A stretch of 64,000 nt of DNA from Pyrocephalus nanus (taxonomy: Eukaryota > Chordata > Aves > Passeriformes > Tyrannidae), in the NCBI GenBank assembly GCA_038380795.1, contig CM076259.1, positions 73,962,200 through 74,026,199 of the forward strand, written 5' to 3'. Under the pieces are notes generated by a model. It ran no database searches, was not told the origin of the DNA, and saw only the letters and a program-made list of their open reading frames with translations. The position numbers and the translations under genes are program-made. Of this stretch, positions 24,627-35,745 are shown in pieces (position 1 is the first letter of the stretch; each line of letters opens with the position of its first letter).

Positions 24627-25649
24627 TCTTAGACTTCATGTGACAACCATGGCTAAGATAATCTAACCAATCATATATCTTTTAATACCAAAACCTTATT
24701 TGTCAATAGTACTATACACAGCAGAAAAAGAGAAAGGTAATATTTTCTGAATGCTATTCTTAGAAACACCATTCTGTTCTTCATTTTTATCACTTACTGC
24801 ACGAAGGATTTGATATAAAAATCAATATTTATAAAATCATTACCAATTTGAAGAGACTCTGTAAGTACAAAATTTCCATTTAAAAAACCTTAATTCTTAA
24901 AAAAATGCTGTACCCTTTCCTTTTCTTTCCCCCTTGTTCTCTGAACGTTAATTTAATTTACAGAAAAATACTCAGAGACTGTCCACATAAGTCATGTTTT
25001 GAATTGCTTAAAAGTATCTTCCATTTCTGAAGAGATGTCAGGGTAATGGCTAGATGCTATTTTCTTGATGGAAGAAATGGATGTGGCTAAATATATTTCA
25101 TGTCACTTACTGAATAATTTAGCTTAACAACTACTTTTGTTTGTGTGACTAACCTCATGACTTATTGATTACATTCTTTGTTAAGTGGTGGACAAATTAA
25201 TTTTCTACACTGAATTAGTTGTTTTCTCAGGTACTGCGGTGTCTTAAAACATTTTCCATAGGATCAAAATAAAAGATCCAGTGTACACAAATATTTACAT
25301 TATGCACTCATAAAGCCTTACAGAATCAAGCCAGACAACAATAAATACATCAGAAATAAACCAAAAAAAACACAAAAAATCCATAAAAGTATTTCATAGT
25401 TCATGCGTATATTTTCACATGGTCCTAGAATGCAGGATAAAAGGCAATGCAGAAATAGATGCGATAAACCTAAAGAACTGATCTTGTGATTCTCTACAGT
25501 TTAGTCATTCTTATATCCTGTCTAAATCTGTTTGAGCATTCTATACATATCATCAAAATCTTTTAATCACGAATTCTTTCACTCTAAATATACATAACTA
25601 GCCCCTGTTAAATTTTAGATAGATTTCCCTTGTACATTCAAATGCCTCA
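24627..25649. other. Unassigned AT-rich sequence
   Basis: No repeat or gene recognised. Very AT-rich, with several short A tracts and no open frame above 60 codons. Confidence 0.4.
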
Positions 25650-26226
25650 TGTCATCATTTAATTCCAGCTGGCAACTAAGCACCACACAGCTGCTCATTC
25701 ACTCCCCTTCAGTGGATTGAGGGGAAAAGAATTAGAAGGCTAAAAGTGAGAAAACTCATGGGTTGAGATAAGAACAGTTTGCTAATTGAAATAAGAGAAA
25801 GTAAAATAGTAATAATTAGCATAATTTAAAAATTTACAATGAAAAAGAAAATAAGACACAGAGAGAGAGATAAAACACAAGACAAATGATGCCCACCCAA
25901 TCCCTGAGCAGTGGCCTTAGGTCAACCTTCCTCCTGGTGTATTGCAGAGCATGACACCATGTGGTATGGAATATCCCTGTGGCCACTTGGGGTTGGCTGT
26001 CCCACTGTGTCCCTTCACAGCTTCTTGTGCACCCTCCCAGCCCCCAGCCTCCTTGCTGATGGGGTCATCTGAGGAGCCAAAAAGGCCTTGATGCTGTGTG
26101 AGCACCGCTCAGCAATGACAGAAACACTTCTGTGTTATCAACACTGTTTTCAGCACAAATCCAAAATGTAGCCTTGTACTAGCTACTATGACAAAAATTA
26201 ACTCTACCCCAATCAAAACCAGAAAA
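25650..26226 (-). mobile_element. ERVL LTR, near full length
   Basis: The plus strand begins TGTCATCATTTAATTCCAGC and GGCAACTAAGCACCACACAG, the complement of an ERVL LTR 3' end. It continues through AACTCATGGGTTGAGATAAG, ACACCATGTGGTATGGAATA and CTACTATGACAAAAATTAAC to AATCAAAACCAG, the complement of the LTR start. It pairs block for block with the copy at 11725-12303. The flanking five bases, CCTCA on the left and CCTTG on the right, differ by two transitions, so a decayed 5-bp duplication is possible but not shown. Confidence 0.85.
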
Positions 26227-26783
26227 CCTTGTCTCCCTTTAGTGTCACTTCTGAAAGAAATTCATTGATAAGAATTAATTCCTGAGATTCTTCAGGAAGC
26301 CTGTGGCTTCAAAAGAGAAAACGTTTTCAAAAAGGACACACAGTTCATCTTTGTTCCTAACCCATATAAAAGAAGGGTATAAGGGTTTTCTTTTTTTCAG
26401 CTTCAACCTGACAAGGAAAAGAGAATGAAGAGAATAGAAAGAAACACTTAAAGGCACAAGATGAGGCTGCAAGAACATATCTTAATTTCTCCCTCCACAT
26501 ACAGTCCAATCTTTTAAGTGAAAAATGTCATTATCCTGCAATAAAAGAAATGGGAGTATCAGGAGGAGGAATCAGCAGAATATGTACAATGAGCAGAATC
26601 TTTCAAATTTCACCTCACCTAGATCTTGTGAGGACAGTTGCAGCTGCCAGGCAATCAAAGACTTCACCTGCTCTACTCTATGAGAAGTATTTTAGGCAAG
26701 TTCACAGCAAGGCAGTAGCATGTCTTCCTGCACTGCTTACATTACTATACCTTTCAGAAAATTCATTTCTACAGATTTCAAGA

Positions 26784-26908
26784 AGACTCTGAGTTGGAAA
26801 GGACCCACAAGGATCATCAAGTCCAACTCTTAAATGAATGGTCCATACAGCAATCTAACCCACAACCTTGGTGTTATAAGCACCAGGCTCTAACCAATTT
26901 AGCTAATC
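26784..26908 (-). mobile_element. tRNA-Ile-headed SINE with CR1-type tail (TguSINE1-like)
   Basis: On the minus strand the element starts with a tRNA-like head: TTAGCTAAATTGGTTAGAGC, then GGTGCTTATAACACCAAGGT, then GTGGGTTAGATTGCTGTATG. This follows tRNA-Ile base by base with several substitutions, including in the A box (TAGCTAAATTGG) and B box (GGTTAGATTGC). It is joined through ATTCATTTAAGAGTTGGACT to a CR1 3' end (CTTGATGATCCTTGTGGGTC, CTTTCCAACTCAGAGT). The layout of tRNA head plus CR1 tail is that of the zebra finch SINE, which is thought to move by borrowing CR1 enzymes. The terminal octamers are lost. Both boxes are degraded, so transcription by RNA polymerase III is unlikely. Confidence 0.82.
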
Positions 26909-27991
26909 TCATAGTCTTTTTACTTTACCCTTATGGCAAGGGTAAGATGTTAGACTCTAAATAATATGGATTGTGATAATTTCTACTTTTTAATGACTAA
27001 CAATTAATGTATAATCTAGATATTAGATAAATGGAGGAAAATTCATATTAACTTGCATCAGTTCAAACTTGTTAAAAACTACTCTGGTGGCTACTGTCAC
27101 AGATAACTTTGGGAATGCTCTATGTTTTGATTTATCTCATATTTATTTGATTGCTTGGGGTTTGTGTAGACACTGAATGCATTATAGTAAAGCTGCTTCT
27201 TAGTCCTATTCTGTATGACCAGCTAAGCTATGTTTCAGAGTTATAATGGAGAAAATTTTATGGTATATACACAAATGTATGTAGGAAATTGTTTGATTTG
27301 TGTTGGTAATAGCAAAGTACAGATACACATAATAAGAAAATGGAGTCAGTGTGCATAAAAGCAGTGGAGGGGAATAAAGTATCATTTCCTGCAGCAAATT
27401 CTATTACTAAAAGATGACAAATCTTGCAAACCTATTTAGGAAAAGTAATTTGAAGGGATTCAAAGTTGAAAACCTAACATAAGTGCCTGAATTTCTTAAC
27501 TTCCTAGTTTAACACTGGCAAGATGATGCAGAGAATGAAATTTGTAAAATTGTGGAAGTCACAATATGTTATGAATGACATTTATCTTGTAGACCACTAG
27601 CTAAAATTAGAGTCATCATAAGCCTAGGAAGAATACATTGCATGCCCAGTTTTAGAAGGACAAAAAATGAGTGATTAGACTTTCAGGAGCAAAAGAAGGA
27701 GTTCAGAAACCAAATTTCCAGAAAAGAATAGAGATCATAAATTATTGCAATCTATTAAATGCACATAAATTTACACTAACACAAAAATTATCACATACTT
27801 TCAGTAGCTCATAGGGTGACATTTTAAAACTAGAGAAAACAAACTATGAATAAGAAGATTAGCACAGGCTAAAAGATTTTCAGGAAAAAAAAAAAAACAA
27901 CCAAAACTTTCTTTTCTTTCTGCAAATAATTAGTGAATAAGAGACGACTGGAATCCTGAACATAGCTTAAGAGTAACCAAAAAAACAACTA
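26909..27991. other. Unassigned AT-rich sequence
   Basis: No repeat or gene recognised. A 63-codon minus-strand frame at 27206-27397 has no domain. The last bases include the left target duplication of the solo LTR that follows. Confidence 0.4.
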
Positions 27992-27997
27992 CTAAAT

Positions 27998-28451
27998 TGT
28001 CGGAGGTGGGTCAACCGAGGCCTATAGAGAATGGAGAAGGATGCAGAAGGGCTGCCAAGGAGCCTCAGAGGAAGAAATCTATCTAGAAGTGCTTTGACAG
28101 CTTCAGCTGCAGGATATGCCTGAGATCCAGCGATAAGAAGCAGCCTCACAGACCCCTGCAGATTCCCGTCTATGCCCCTCACCACTCCTCCCTTGCTCTC
28201 CCCTTCCCCATATATGGCCAGACATATTCCCCACGGCCAATCCGTCCAAACCCCCTTATCACTGATCCTTGGGATTTGATGTTCCAAGCAGAAACCTACC
28301 TTTATTCCTGAACCTTCCATATCCCCTTATATACAAACTGACATCTTGTTTTAATAAATGCCATTTTGTGGGTCACTTCTGCGTGTGCCTGTCTCCTCTA
28401 CAAAATGTGCCACAAGGGTCTATCTAGGGGGATAAAAATCCTCCCGTGATA
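27998..28451 (+). mobile_element. Solo LTR with 6-bp target duplication
   Basis: A 454-bp GC-elevated block begins TGTCGGAGGTGGG and ends CTCCCGTGATA. The expected CA end reads TA, a single C-to-T transition. The flanks repeat CTAAAT (27992-27997 and 28452-28457), within a 9-base match TACTAAATT that spans both junctions. TATA-like sequence lies at about 28328-28334 and AATAAA at 28353-28358, followed by a G/T-rich and C-rich U5, so the LTR points along the plus strand. The short TATA-to-poly(A) distance and 6-bp duplication suggest an ERV2-type element. No viral gene adjoins it. The 117-codon minus-strand frame at 27967-28320 is antisense to U3 and carries no known domain. Confidence 0.78.
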
Positions 28452-28457
28452 CTAAAT

Positions 28458-30948
28458 TATAAAAACTGAACATCACAATATTGCTTCAAAAGTGTAATAA
28501 ATGATCTAGCAAGCAATATATTCAAGGTTCAGCTTTTCAGGGAAGTCTGTTTCTTTATACAGAGAATATGCAACTGGAATTTGAGGAATTTTTCTTCATT
28601 AGGACTGCATTTTTCTTCCTTAGGACTTACATTCATAATGGTTATTCACACTCAGCAAATACAACCCCTTTCATTGTGATTCCCTTTAATATTTATTTTA
28701 TTTTATTTTTTTTTATGAAAGAAATTACTGACAAACCCTAAGCTCTTGAGTTTTGAGTAGGTAGAGGAAGGGAGCCAGGGATCTAGCAATTTCAGAGCTC
28801 TTTATCTTAGATGCTGTTTTCCTCTTCAGCATATCAAGAGATATTTGATAACAGTAGTACTGTGTAATTAAGAAGCAATTTAATTAAATTCTATATTCAG
28901 ATACTTAGATGACTTATCATCAGAACAAAATATCTTTTCTATATGTACATCCAAACCTTTATTGTTTTAAACACAAAACTGAAAATAGCAGCCCTGAGGG
29001 ACTCTCTTTATCTCCATCAGAAACTGTATATTTGTCATAATCACCACATTTTTCTTGATTGTTTCTTATCTAGAAATTACTGTAGGTTATTTGTATAGGA
29101 AATACCATTGGAAAGAAACACTGGCATCTCAATCTCTACTTTTTCTGCTTTTCACTTTTTCTTCTTTTTACTTCCTATGTCCACTTCTGTTCCTAGGAAA
29201 TTAGTGCCAGTAAGCTGTCCATCATGGATCTCTAAATGTCATTCCATAGCATGATTTTATAATATTCACTTAGATGTCTGGTTTTATAGTTGATCTCCTG
29301 CCCTCTTGATATATGTCAAGTGCAATTCTTTTTACAAGTGTTTATTGATGATAGTGGAATTGAACTGGACTCTAGTAGCCTGAATCCCAATTACAATGAA
29401 GGCAGACAGAAATTTCAGTCATATAATGTTCATAGACATTTCATTCACATACTGTTACAAATTTAGCTGTTTCACCTCTGCTTGATCATATATTTGACTA
29501 TGTAATTTTTTGTAATCATCTCTTTCAAAGTACTGTGGGACACCAATCCCTCCAAGAAAATCAGAAAATGTAGCAAACCACATATTAAGTCTTCTATTGA
29601 AGCCTTGATGGTATAAACTAACTCAAAAAGTTTTCAAGAAGTTTTATATACATATATATATATATGTATGCGACATACTGGCAAAGCTCTCTGTTGGATT
29701 TGAAACACCAGAAACATATGAGTTATTACCTGTACTTGATAGTTTATCATCTTTACGTGATAGATTTATAGCATGCAGTCTTGGAAAATTTAACTGAAGA
29801 ATTGGTAATAAAGTTCTCTTTGTATAACTCCTGACATCCCCCTTCCCCATCCCTTTGCTGTCTACCAAAGAGTTACTCTAAGCTTCATCTTATCAATGAG
29901 AATCAACCCAATTTGACAGCTCAAAACTTTAAAAATAGCCTCCCAAACATACTGGAAGCTTAATTTTGGAAAGTGATGTATGAATACTGAGGAAACTCAA
30001 GCTAACTCTATGTTATTAACCCAAAAATTTATGTGTTATTGAGTGATTATAAAGTTTTCTCCCCCAAAATTACTTGCTCAATTCTACCAGAAAAGCAAAA
30101 GTGGAGACAACAGAGTCATGATGTTCACTAGCTGACTGTCAGAGTATGTGGAAGCAAAGTGTCTGCTCCATTGAGGTTATCTGTCTGAAGGAGAAACACA
30201 GCAGAACATACAAATCTGACCAACACAGTGATAAGGGAAGTAGTGATAAGAATAATTCTGGTCAGTGACATGAATTGGTAAGGATATGTCATGTATGAGA
30301 TTATTTTTATGCTTTTGTTTCCTTGATTATGTGTACTGGAGGATTATTCTCACTTGAGGAAAACAAACAAACAAACAGAACATCAGCAAATCAAAATAAA
30401 CTGCAGAAAAAGTCCACCAACAATCAAAGATAGAAAACTAGAGAATGGAATTCCCAGTATCTCATTCCTCACTTCTATACCCTGCAATGAGGACAGAATC
30501 TACCCATTTTTATGGCTTTAGAATGTTGCTGTTTCCAGTTATCCCTTATCTTTAACAAGTACACTGAAAATTATTCTTCCCCTTGTCAGTTTTTAATCTT
30601 TCAACAGGGAACTTTTGTCTGATAGGTAAGCTACAGACTGCAACTGGAGCGAGAACTCAGCTCTCCTACTTAATGAATGACATCAAGCTGTATTCCAAAG
30701 AGTGTGTACAACCTTCATTGTTATAGTCTGAGCATGTATATCTAAATTCCTCTTGAACCTAAGAGCTACAAATGCTCAAAGTCAAATGATATTAGGCAGA
30801 AATTGAGTGCCTAGGGAATAAAATTAGACAAGATAGAAGTACAGTTGACAATTGAACATATAAAATAACACAGCTGTTAGATCTCCAAAAAGGTGATGTG
30901 TGTTGTTTCTTTGGTTTTGTTTGTTTGATTGATTGTTTTTTCCCCTTC
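28458..30948. other. Repeat-poor AT-rich stretch
   Basis: No gene or transposon recognised. It contains a TA microsatellite at 29645-29667 and an AAAC repeat at 30359-30376. Confidence 0.4.
29645..29667. repeat. (TA)n microsatellite
   Basis: An alternating T/A run of about 23 bases with one interruption (ATACATATATATATATATG type). Confidence 0.75.
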
Positions 30949-30953
30949 GCATG

Positions 30954-31703
30954 TGTTCCAGGGAGGGTTTGGAGGGATGCCGAAAAGGAAACTAAAACAC
31001 AGTTCAAAGCTTAAAAACCCCCAATATTTATTACAAAGAAGTGGCCAACAAAACGAGAAACCGAGAGACAGGAAAGGAGAGGAGGGAAATAAGCCCTCAG
31101 TGAAACCCTCACTCACGCAGGTGTGTTTTACAAGGTTGTCTTACTGACCTCAGGATAACCAGAATTCCCCCGAGCAGAGGCTGCATCCTCAGAGGGTCAG
31201 CAGGCTCACAAAGATAGCAGAAGTCTCTGCAGAAGGCAATGTTGTCCTTCATGTGAAGCTTGAGAGCCCCAAGCATGAGCCACCTGTATTTGTATCCAAT
31301 TACCTGGTGACGTCTACCTGGGCTGGTGTGGCAGCATCGCCCAGCCAGAGACCTGCGGTTCCTCTCCCCATTGTGCAAGCAGTACTCCTTCTGCTCACCT
31401 GTGTATGCACTGGAATTTCCCCGCACCTGCTTGATACGCTTTGGAGGGTCTTCCCTAAATGGGTCTGGGGGCTTACTTCATCACCCTCCTCTTCACTTTC
31501 TCCTTCAAATGCCCTTAGAGGGCTATCAGCCAATAGTGAGATACCAATTAATTTTAGTTTATGCAAAGAGCTGCCTTCAAGGACGAAGTTCTCGTTTATC
31601 AGTGCCTGTTTTCTCACAACTTGGCAGGAAAAGAACAAACTCTCACAGGTGGCTGGGCCAAAAACAGACCAACAGTAGCAGTGTCTAATTAAGCATGGAT
31701 ACA
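30954..31703 (-). mobile_element. Solo LTR-like element, 750 bp, 5-bp target duplication
   Basis: On the minus strand it starts TGTATCCATGC and ends CCCTGGAACA, with identical 5-bp flanks GCATG at 30949-30953 and 31704-31708. A minus-strand AATAAA lies at 31032-31027, leaving a U5 of about 73 bases. The block is much richer in G+C than its surroundings. A 5-bp duplication fits ERVL/ERV3 or some ERV1 elements, but the sequence does not match the ERVL LTRs elsewhere in this window and I cannot name its family. Overlapping open frames on both strands (31253-31678 +, 31300-31707 -, 31109-31426 -) reach 141 codons but mirror one another and show no domain, so I treat them as by-products of base composition. 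Confidence 0.65.
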
Positions 31704-31708
31704 GCATG

Positions 31709-33424
31709 ATATCTATTTCTTATACAAACTGGATTGAGCTTTTCTAAATTACTTTCTTGAGCTCAGGCTTTTGTGTCTAGAACTTTCTTGCATACTTGCT
31801 TTTTCATGAGATAAGAAGTGTTATAATAAATCCTTTCTCATAATTTTTCAGTCTCACAGTTTTTCTCAGAAGAGGGTGAACTCTCTCATCTTATTGTTAC
31901 TTAAAACTAGGTGATACAAACACCAGTGAAATGTCATTCAGGAGTAATGTATCTCAGGGAAAGCACACTGATTCACATCAGCTATTTTTCAGTAACATAT
32001 GACAAATTTGTTCGTCCTTTTGCAAGTTATTTGTAGAAAATAACTGCAACATCCATGCAGCTTATGATTGATAGAGGCCCCCCATGTGAGCATACACTCA
32101 ATACAGGAAAAGCAAACAAACAATCAAATTACAGAAATTGTGTGAGCATTCAAAATACACACAATGATTTTTATGATAATAATCTTAATGTACAATATGG
32201 CAATATGGGGTGTTACCTATTTTTCATGAATTTAGGAAGTCATATTTAGGAATGACCAAAAAAAAAAAAAAAAAGAAGGACAAAAAGAAAAGGAAAAATA
32301 TAAAATTCTCATCACCAGCTGAGAAGCACTATTTCAGGAAAGAATCTGAGGTTGCAAAAAGCAAATAAGGAAATAAATTGAAATAAATTGACCAACTTAA
32401 CACAGAGGAGAGCATCAAGGATTATAAGGATTTACAAAATATGATCTGTAAGAAAGAGTAAAAGGAAACAAGTTTTTTAGTCTAGAAAAGAAGAGATTGA
32501 GAAGCAACAACAGCATTATGAAACTGTAAAAATGAGACAGTGATGGAGTGCTTTCCATATTGTCTGAAGGAAGAACAAGAAACAGTCAATCTAATAAACA
32601 GCAATGAAAGTTCATATTTGATACTAGAAAAAATTGTAAAAATAGTTAGCACTGAGCTTTTCCAGGAAGGTACTGGGATATCTTAGGAAATCTTAAAGAT
32701 ATCTTGACTGTTATACTTAGTCTTGCTTTAATGAAGTGGTATGTGTTCATGCAGGGATGTTGTCTTAAAATATGTTCATCTTAGAAACAATTCCGTCTCT
32801 CAGTATTGAGGTCTGTCAGATATGAGCATTGTTGTGGAAGGAAATATGTCAACCAAATTGTTTTTTTTAAATATCATCGTAGAATCTAAAAACATTCCTG
32901 ATTGCCCAAGGCCTGGCAAGTGATTCAACAATCACACTATTGACTTCTGCACTCCTTTTCACAGCTCCTTCAGTTGTGGTTCTCAGCCATACAAATATTC
33001 TGATAGATGGTCTTTTCAGATTATTTTTAGGCTTTTTCATTGATTTGAAATCAATTATGTTACAAACCAGTAAGGCAGTGAAATGGAGTGATGAGCATGA
33101 GAGCGCTGAGCATGGAATTATTTTTTTTTTACTCAGTTACTGACTACACATTGCCTCCAGGTTACATTTTGAATGAATGTTTTCTGGAATAAAAATATTA
33201 ACAGGGAACATATTAAAATCTAGTTGAGATCAGTATCTGAGAGTATTAGAGAACTGGTGGAACTAGCTTGCTAGGATAATCTAGAGAATATGGAATTTAT
33301 CACAGTGATTGAGAGAATGAGAAAAAAAAAAGTAATTTGCTAGGTTGGCTGGTTGGTTTTTCCCGTCTGATTTATATTCTGATTAGTGGCAACCAACCAC
33401 ATTACATACATTTCTGTATTTCAA
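31709..33424. other. Unassigned AT-rich sequence up to the gap
   Basis: No repeat or gene recognised. A-rich tract near 32259-32274. Confidence 0.4.
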
Positions 33425-33524
33425 NNNNNNNNNNNNNNNNNNNNNNNNNNNNNNNNNNNNNNNNNNNNNNNNNNNNNNNNNNNNNNNNNNNNNNNNNNNN
33501 NNNNNNNNNNNNNNNNNNNNNNNN
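33425..33524. other. Assembly gap, 100 Ns
   Basis: Exactly 100 unknown bases. That length is the usual placeholder for a gap of unknown size, so coordinates beyond it are nominal. Open frames drawn across it (33337-33612 and 33386-33571) are artefacts. Confidence 0.98.
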
Positions 33525-33776
33525 AATTTCCACAATTACAGTTCAGAAAGACCATCTCTATTTTATATTAAAATTTTTCAGTGGCTGCATAAAATTGAAT
33601 TTTTTGCTTTAATCAAAGATACATACCATCTCTCCACTCTTCTCTGTAACCCCAAATCAAATGCTGTTTGTCCAGGTTTGCAAGGTTTCTGTATTCAAAT
33701 AGATACTATTTATTTGTCTGAATGTGACATTATAGTTGTTGAATACACATAAAAAACTGCAGAATTTTAAAGAATT

Positions 33777-33840
33777 TTAAAGCCTCATTGTTTAAAGCCT
33801 CATTGTTTAAAGCCTCACTATTTAAAGCCTTATATTTAAA
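33777..33840 (+). repeat. 15-bp minisatellite, four units
   Basis: Units TTAAAGCCTCATTGT at 33777-33791 and 33792-33806 are identical. The third (33807-33821) ends CACTAT and the fourth (33822-33835) has lost one base. A partial fifth follows. Immediately upstream, AGAATTTTAA is doubled (33761-33780), so the array grew from an already duplicated seed. Confidence 0.92.
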
Positions 33841-35559
33841 GTGGGATATATAATTATGTGGGGGGAAAAAAGAAAAAAGAATGAGCAACAGGTATATCAA
33901 TCACTTTTAGAAGTACCCGAAAAACTATGCTGGAGCATTATCTAACTCTGTAAGTACATCAAGTTCTGGTTGGCTTGGTCGGTTAGCAAAGCTGTGCTTT
34001 AAGATCAGAAGAGAAATAGGTGAGAAAGACATTAAAGACATCCCCAAGCTCAGTTTCCAACTAGGATCTGAGATCAGATATAAAATCGCAAAAGTTCACC
34101 AATACACAAATGCAACTGGATATCATTCTTCCTGTTTTGTTTCAAGGTTTACTTCTGTATGTACATAGTGTATTTTTTTTTTATTTATTTCTCTTTTTCT
34201 CCAGTGTTCAGTTACATTACAGCTGGGACCAGCAAATAAACACCTATCACTGTAACATCTGACTGAAGTTAGAACTGCATGTTGGAATCCAGAGATCTTT
34301 ATTCAGAGTTATAAATATCAAACATAAAATCTGAATATATTTGGATCAACTCTCTTGTTTTGATTTTCAAAGCTTACTGATCAAAAATTACTCTGCTGGT
34401 TTACCATATATTTAGGAAGAGAAGTTTCTTTTTGTCAACAAAACTGAACTTTCTGTGTTATTCTGGTCTGCATAATATGATGGAGTGTTGCCCTATAGCT
34501 GAATAGAAACAGATGTATATGGAGAAAATAACAAAAACAGACACAGATGGTGTATCACATGTATAACTTCTTAATTTATCCCTCATTGTGTGATACAATT
34601 ATTCCTGCAAGTAGGCTGTATTCATCCCCTTTTCACAGATTCTGCCAGTTCCTGCAGGGACACTTTTCTGGATCACGCTATTAGCTGCCAGGGCAGCACA
34701 GAAAGATTCCTCAGTCTCTCGTTGCACCCTCTCTAGATCCCTTCAATGTCCATTTTGCCTTTTGTTTCATTTTTTAAATTTGTTTCTTTCTGAGTAACTC
34801 TGTTTACAATGAAAGGATTGTTTCAGTTAATTTCTTCATCAGAATAGTGATGTGGTTTTCTCTAGGAAAAAGAGATTCCAAATCCAACAAATCTCATCCT
34901 ACTTCCTATGTTTTATTTGCAACTACATGATCCTCTTTGCCAAAGGTTAATGTGTTATTTTAACTCTATGTTCTGAATTCATATTTACCTCATGAAATTT
35001 GTATAAACTCGACCTAATCTCAACAATGTTGGGTTTACTCTGAACTTTACATAATGAATATTAAATTGGAACTTTGAATAACAAGCTGCTCAGTGTTTCC
35101 CCATCAATTTGTAAAAGTGATTTTCTATCATAGCCTTAAAGATGACTTTAAGCTTATGGAAATCGTGAGCATAGAAATATTATTCATGTAGGCATTGAAA
35201 TAAAAGGTATTCATAAGTGTATTAATTCAGCTCCCATGGAAGGTGGCTATAACAAAGTAAATATGTGTCATCAAAGTAGGTAATGGAAAGGAGGATACCC
35301 TGTGAAACAAGTTTCATTGGTTGTTTACATCTCTGGTTTGTTCAGGGTCTTTTCTCTCAAGGATCAAAAGGTTAAGCCATTGCCACATACTTGACAGTTC
35401 CTGGTTGCATTAGTACAGTGTTATGTGCCTGGCTGTATTACTATAGGTCAGCTTTGCATAATCCAGGGGCTTATGTCACTTTTTGCCCAGTAAATACCTG
35501 ACATACAGATCAGGATGAAAACATTGAATTAAAATTCATTTTAGGTAAGCAGACAAGAA
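33841..35559. other. Unassigned sequence
   Basis: No repeat or gene recognised. The stretch at about 34620-34745 is less AT-rich but shows no feature I can name. Confidence 0.4.
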
Positions 35560-35745
35560 ACAACACTAGAACAGGTTTCCTAAGGAGGTGGTAGCTGCTC
35601 CATCCCTGGAAACATTCAAGGTCAGCTTAGACTGGGCTCTGAGCAATCCAATCTGATTGATGTCCCTGCTCATAGCAGAAGGGTTTGAATAGATATACTT
35701 TAAAGGTCCTTTCCATCTCCAACCATTCTGAGATTCTGTGATTTT
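35560..35745 (+). mobile_element. CR1 LINE 3' tail
   Basis: AACAGGTTTCCTAAGGAGGT, GCTGCTCCATCCCTGGAAAC, ACATTCAAGGTCAGCTTAGA, then CTTTAAAGGTCCTTTCCATC, ending in two degenerate octamers ATTCTGAGATTCTGTGATTT. This is the last 190 bases or so of CR1, 5'-truncated and moderately diverged. Confidence 0.9.

Noticed and set aside
26784..26908. A functional tRNA-Ile gene
   Set aside because: The tRNA-like part lacks intact A and B boxes and stem pairing, and is fused to a CR1 tail, so it is a SINE.
27967..28320. 117-codon minus-strand frame
   Set aside because: It is antisense to the U3 region of a solo LTR and crosses its boundary.
31253..31707. Overlapping open frames of 105-141 codons on both strands
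   Set aside because: They lie inside a block with LTR ends and a target duplication, mirror one another in base composition, and show no domain.
33337..33612. Open frames spanning the N run
   Set aside because: The frame exists only because unknown bases are read through; the gap size is not known.
33777..33840. CRISPR-like array
   Set aside because: Units are directly adjacent with no unique spacers, and the genome is vertebrate.
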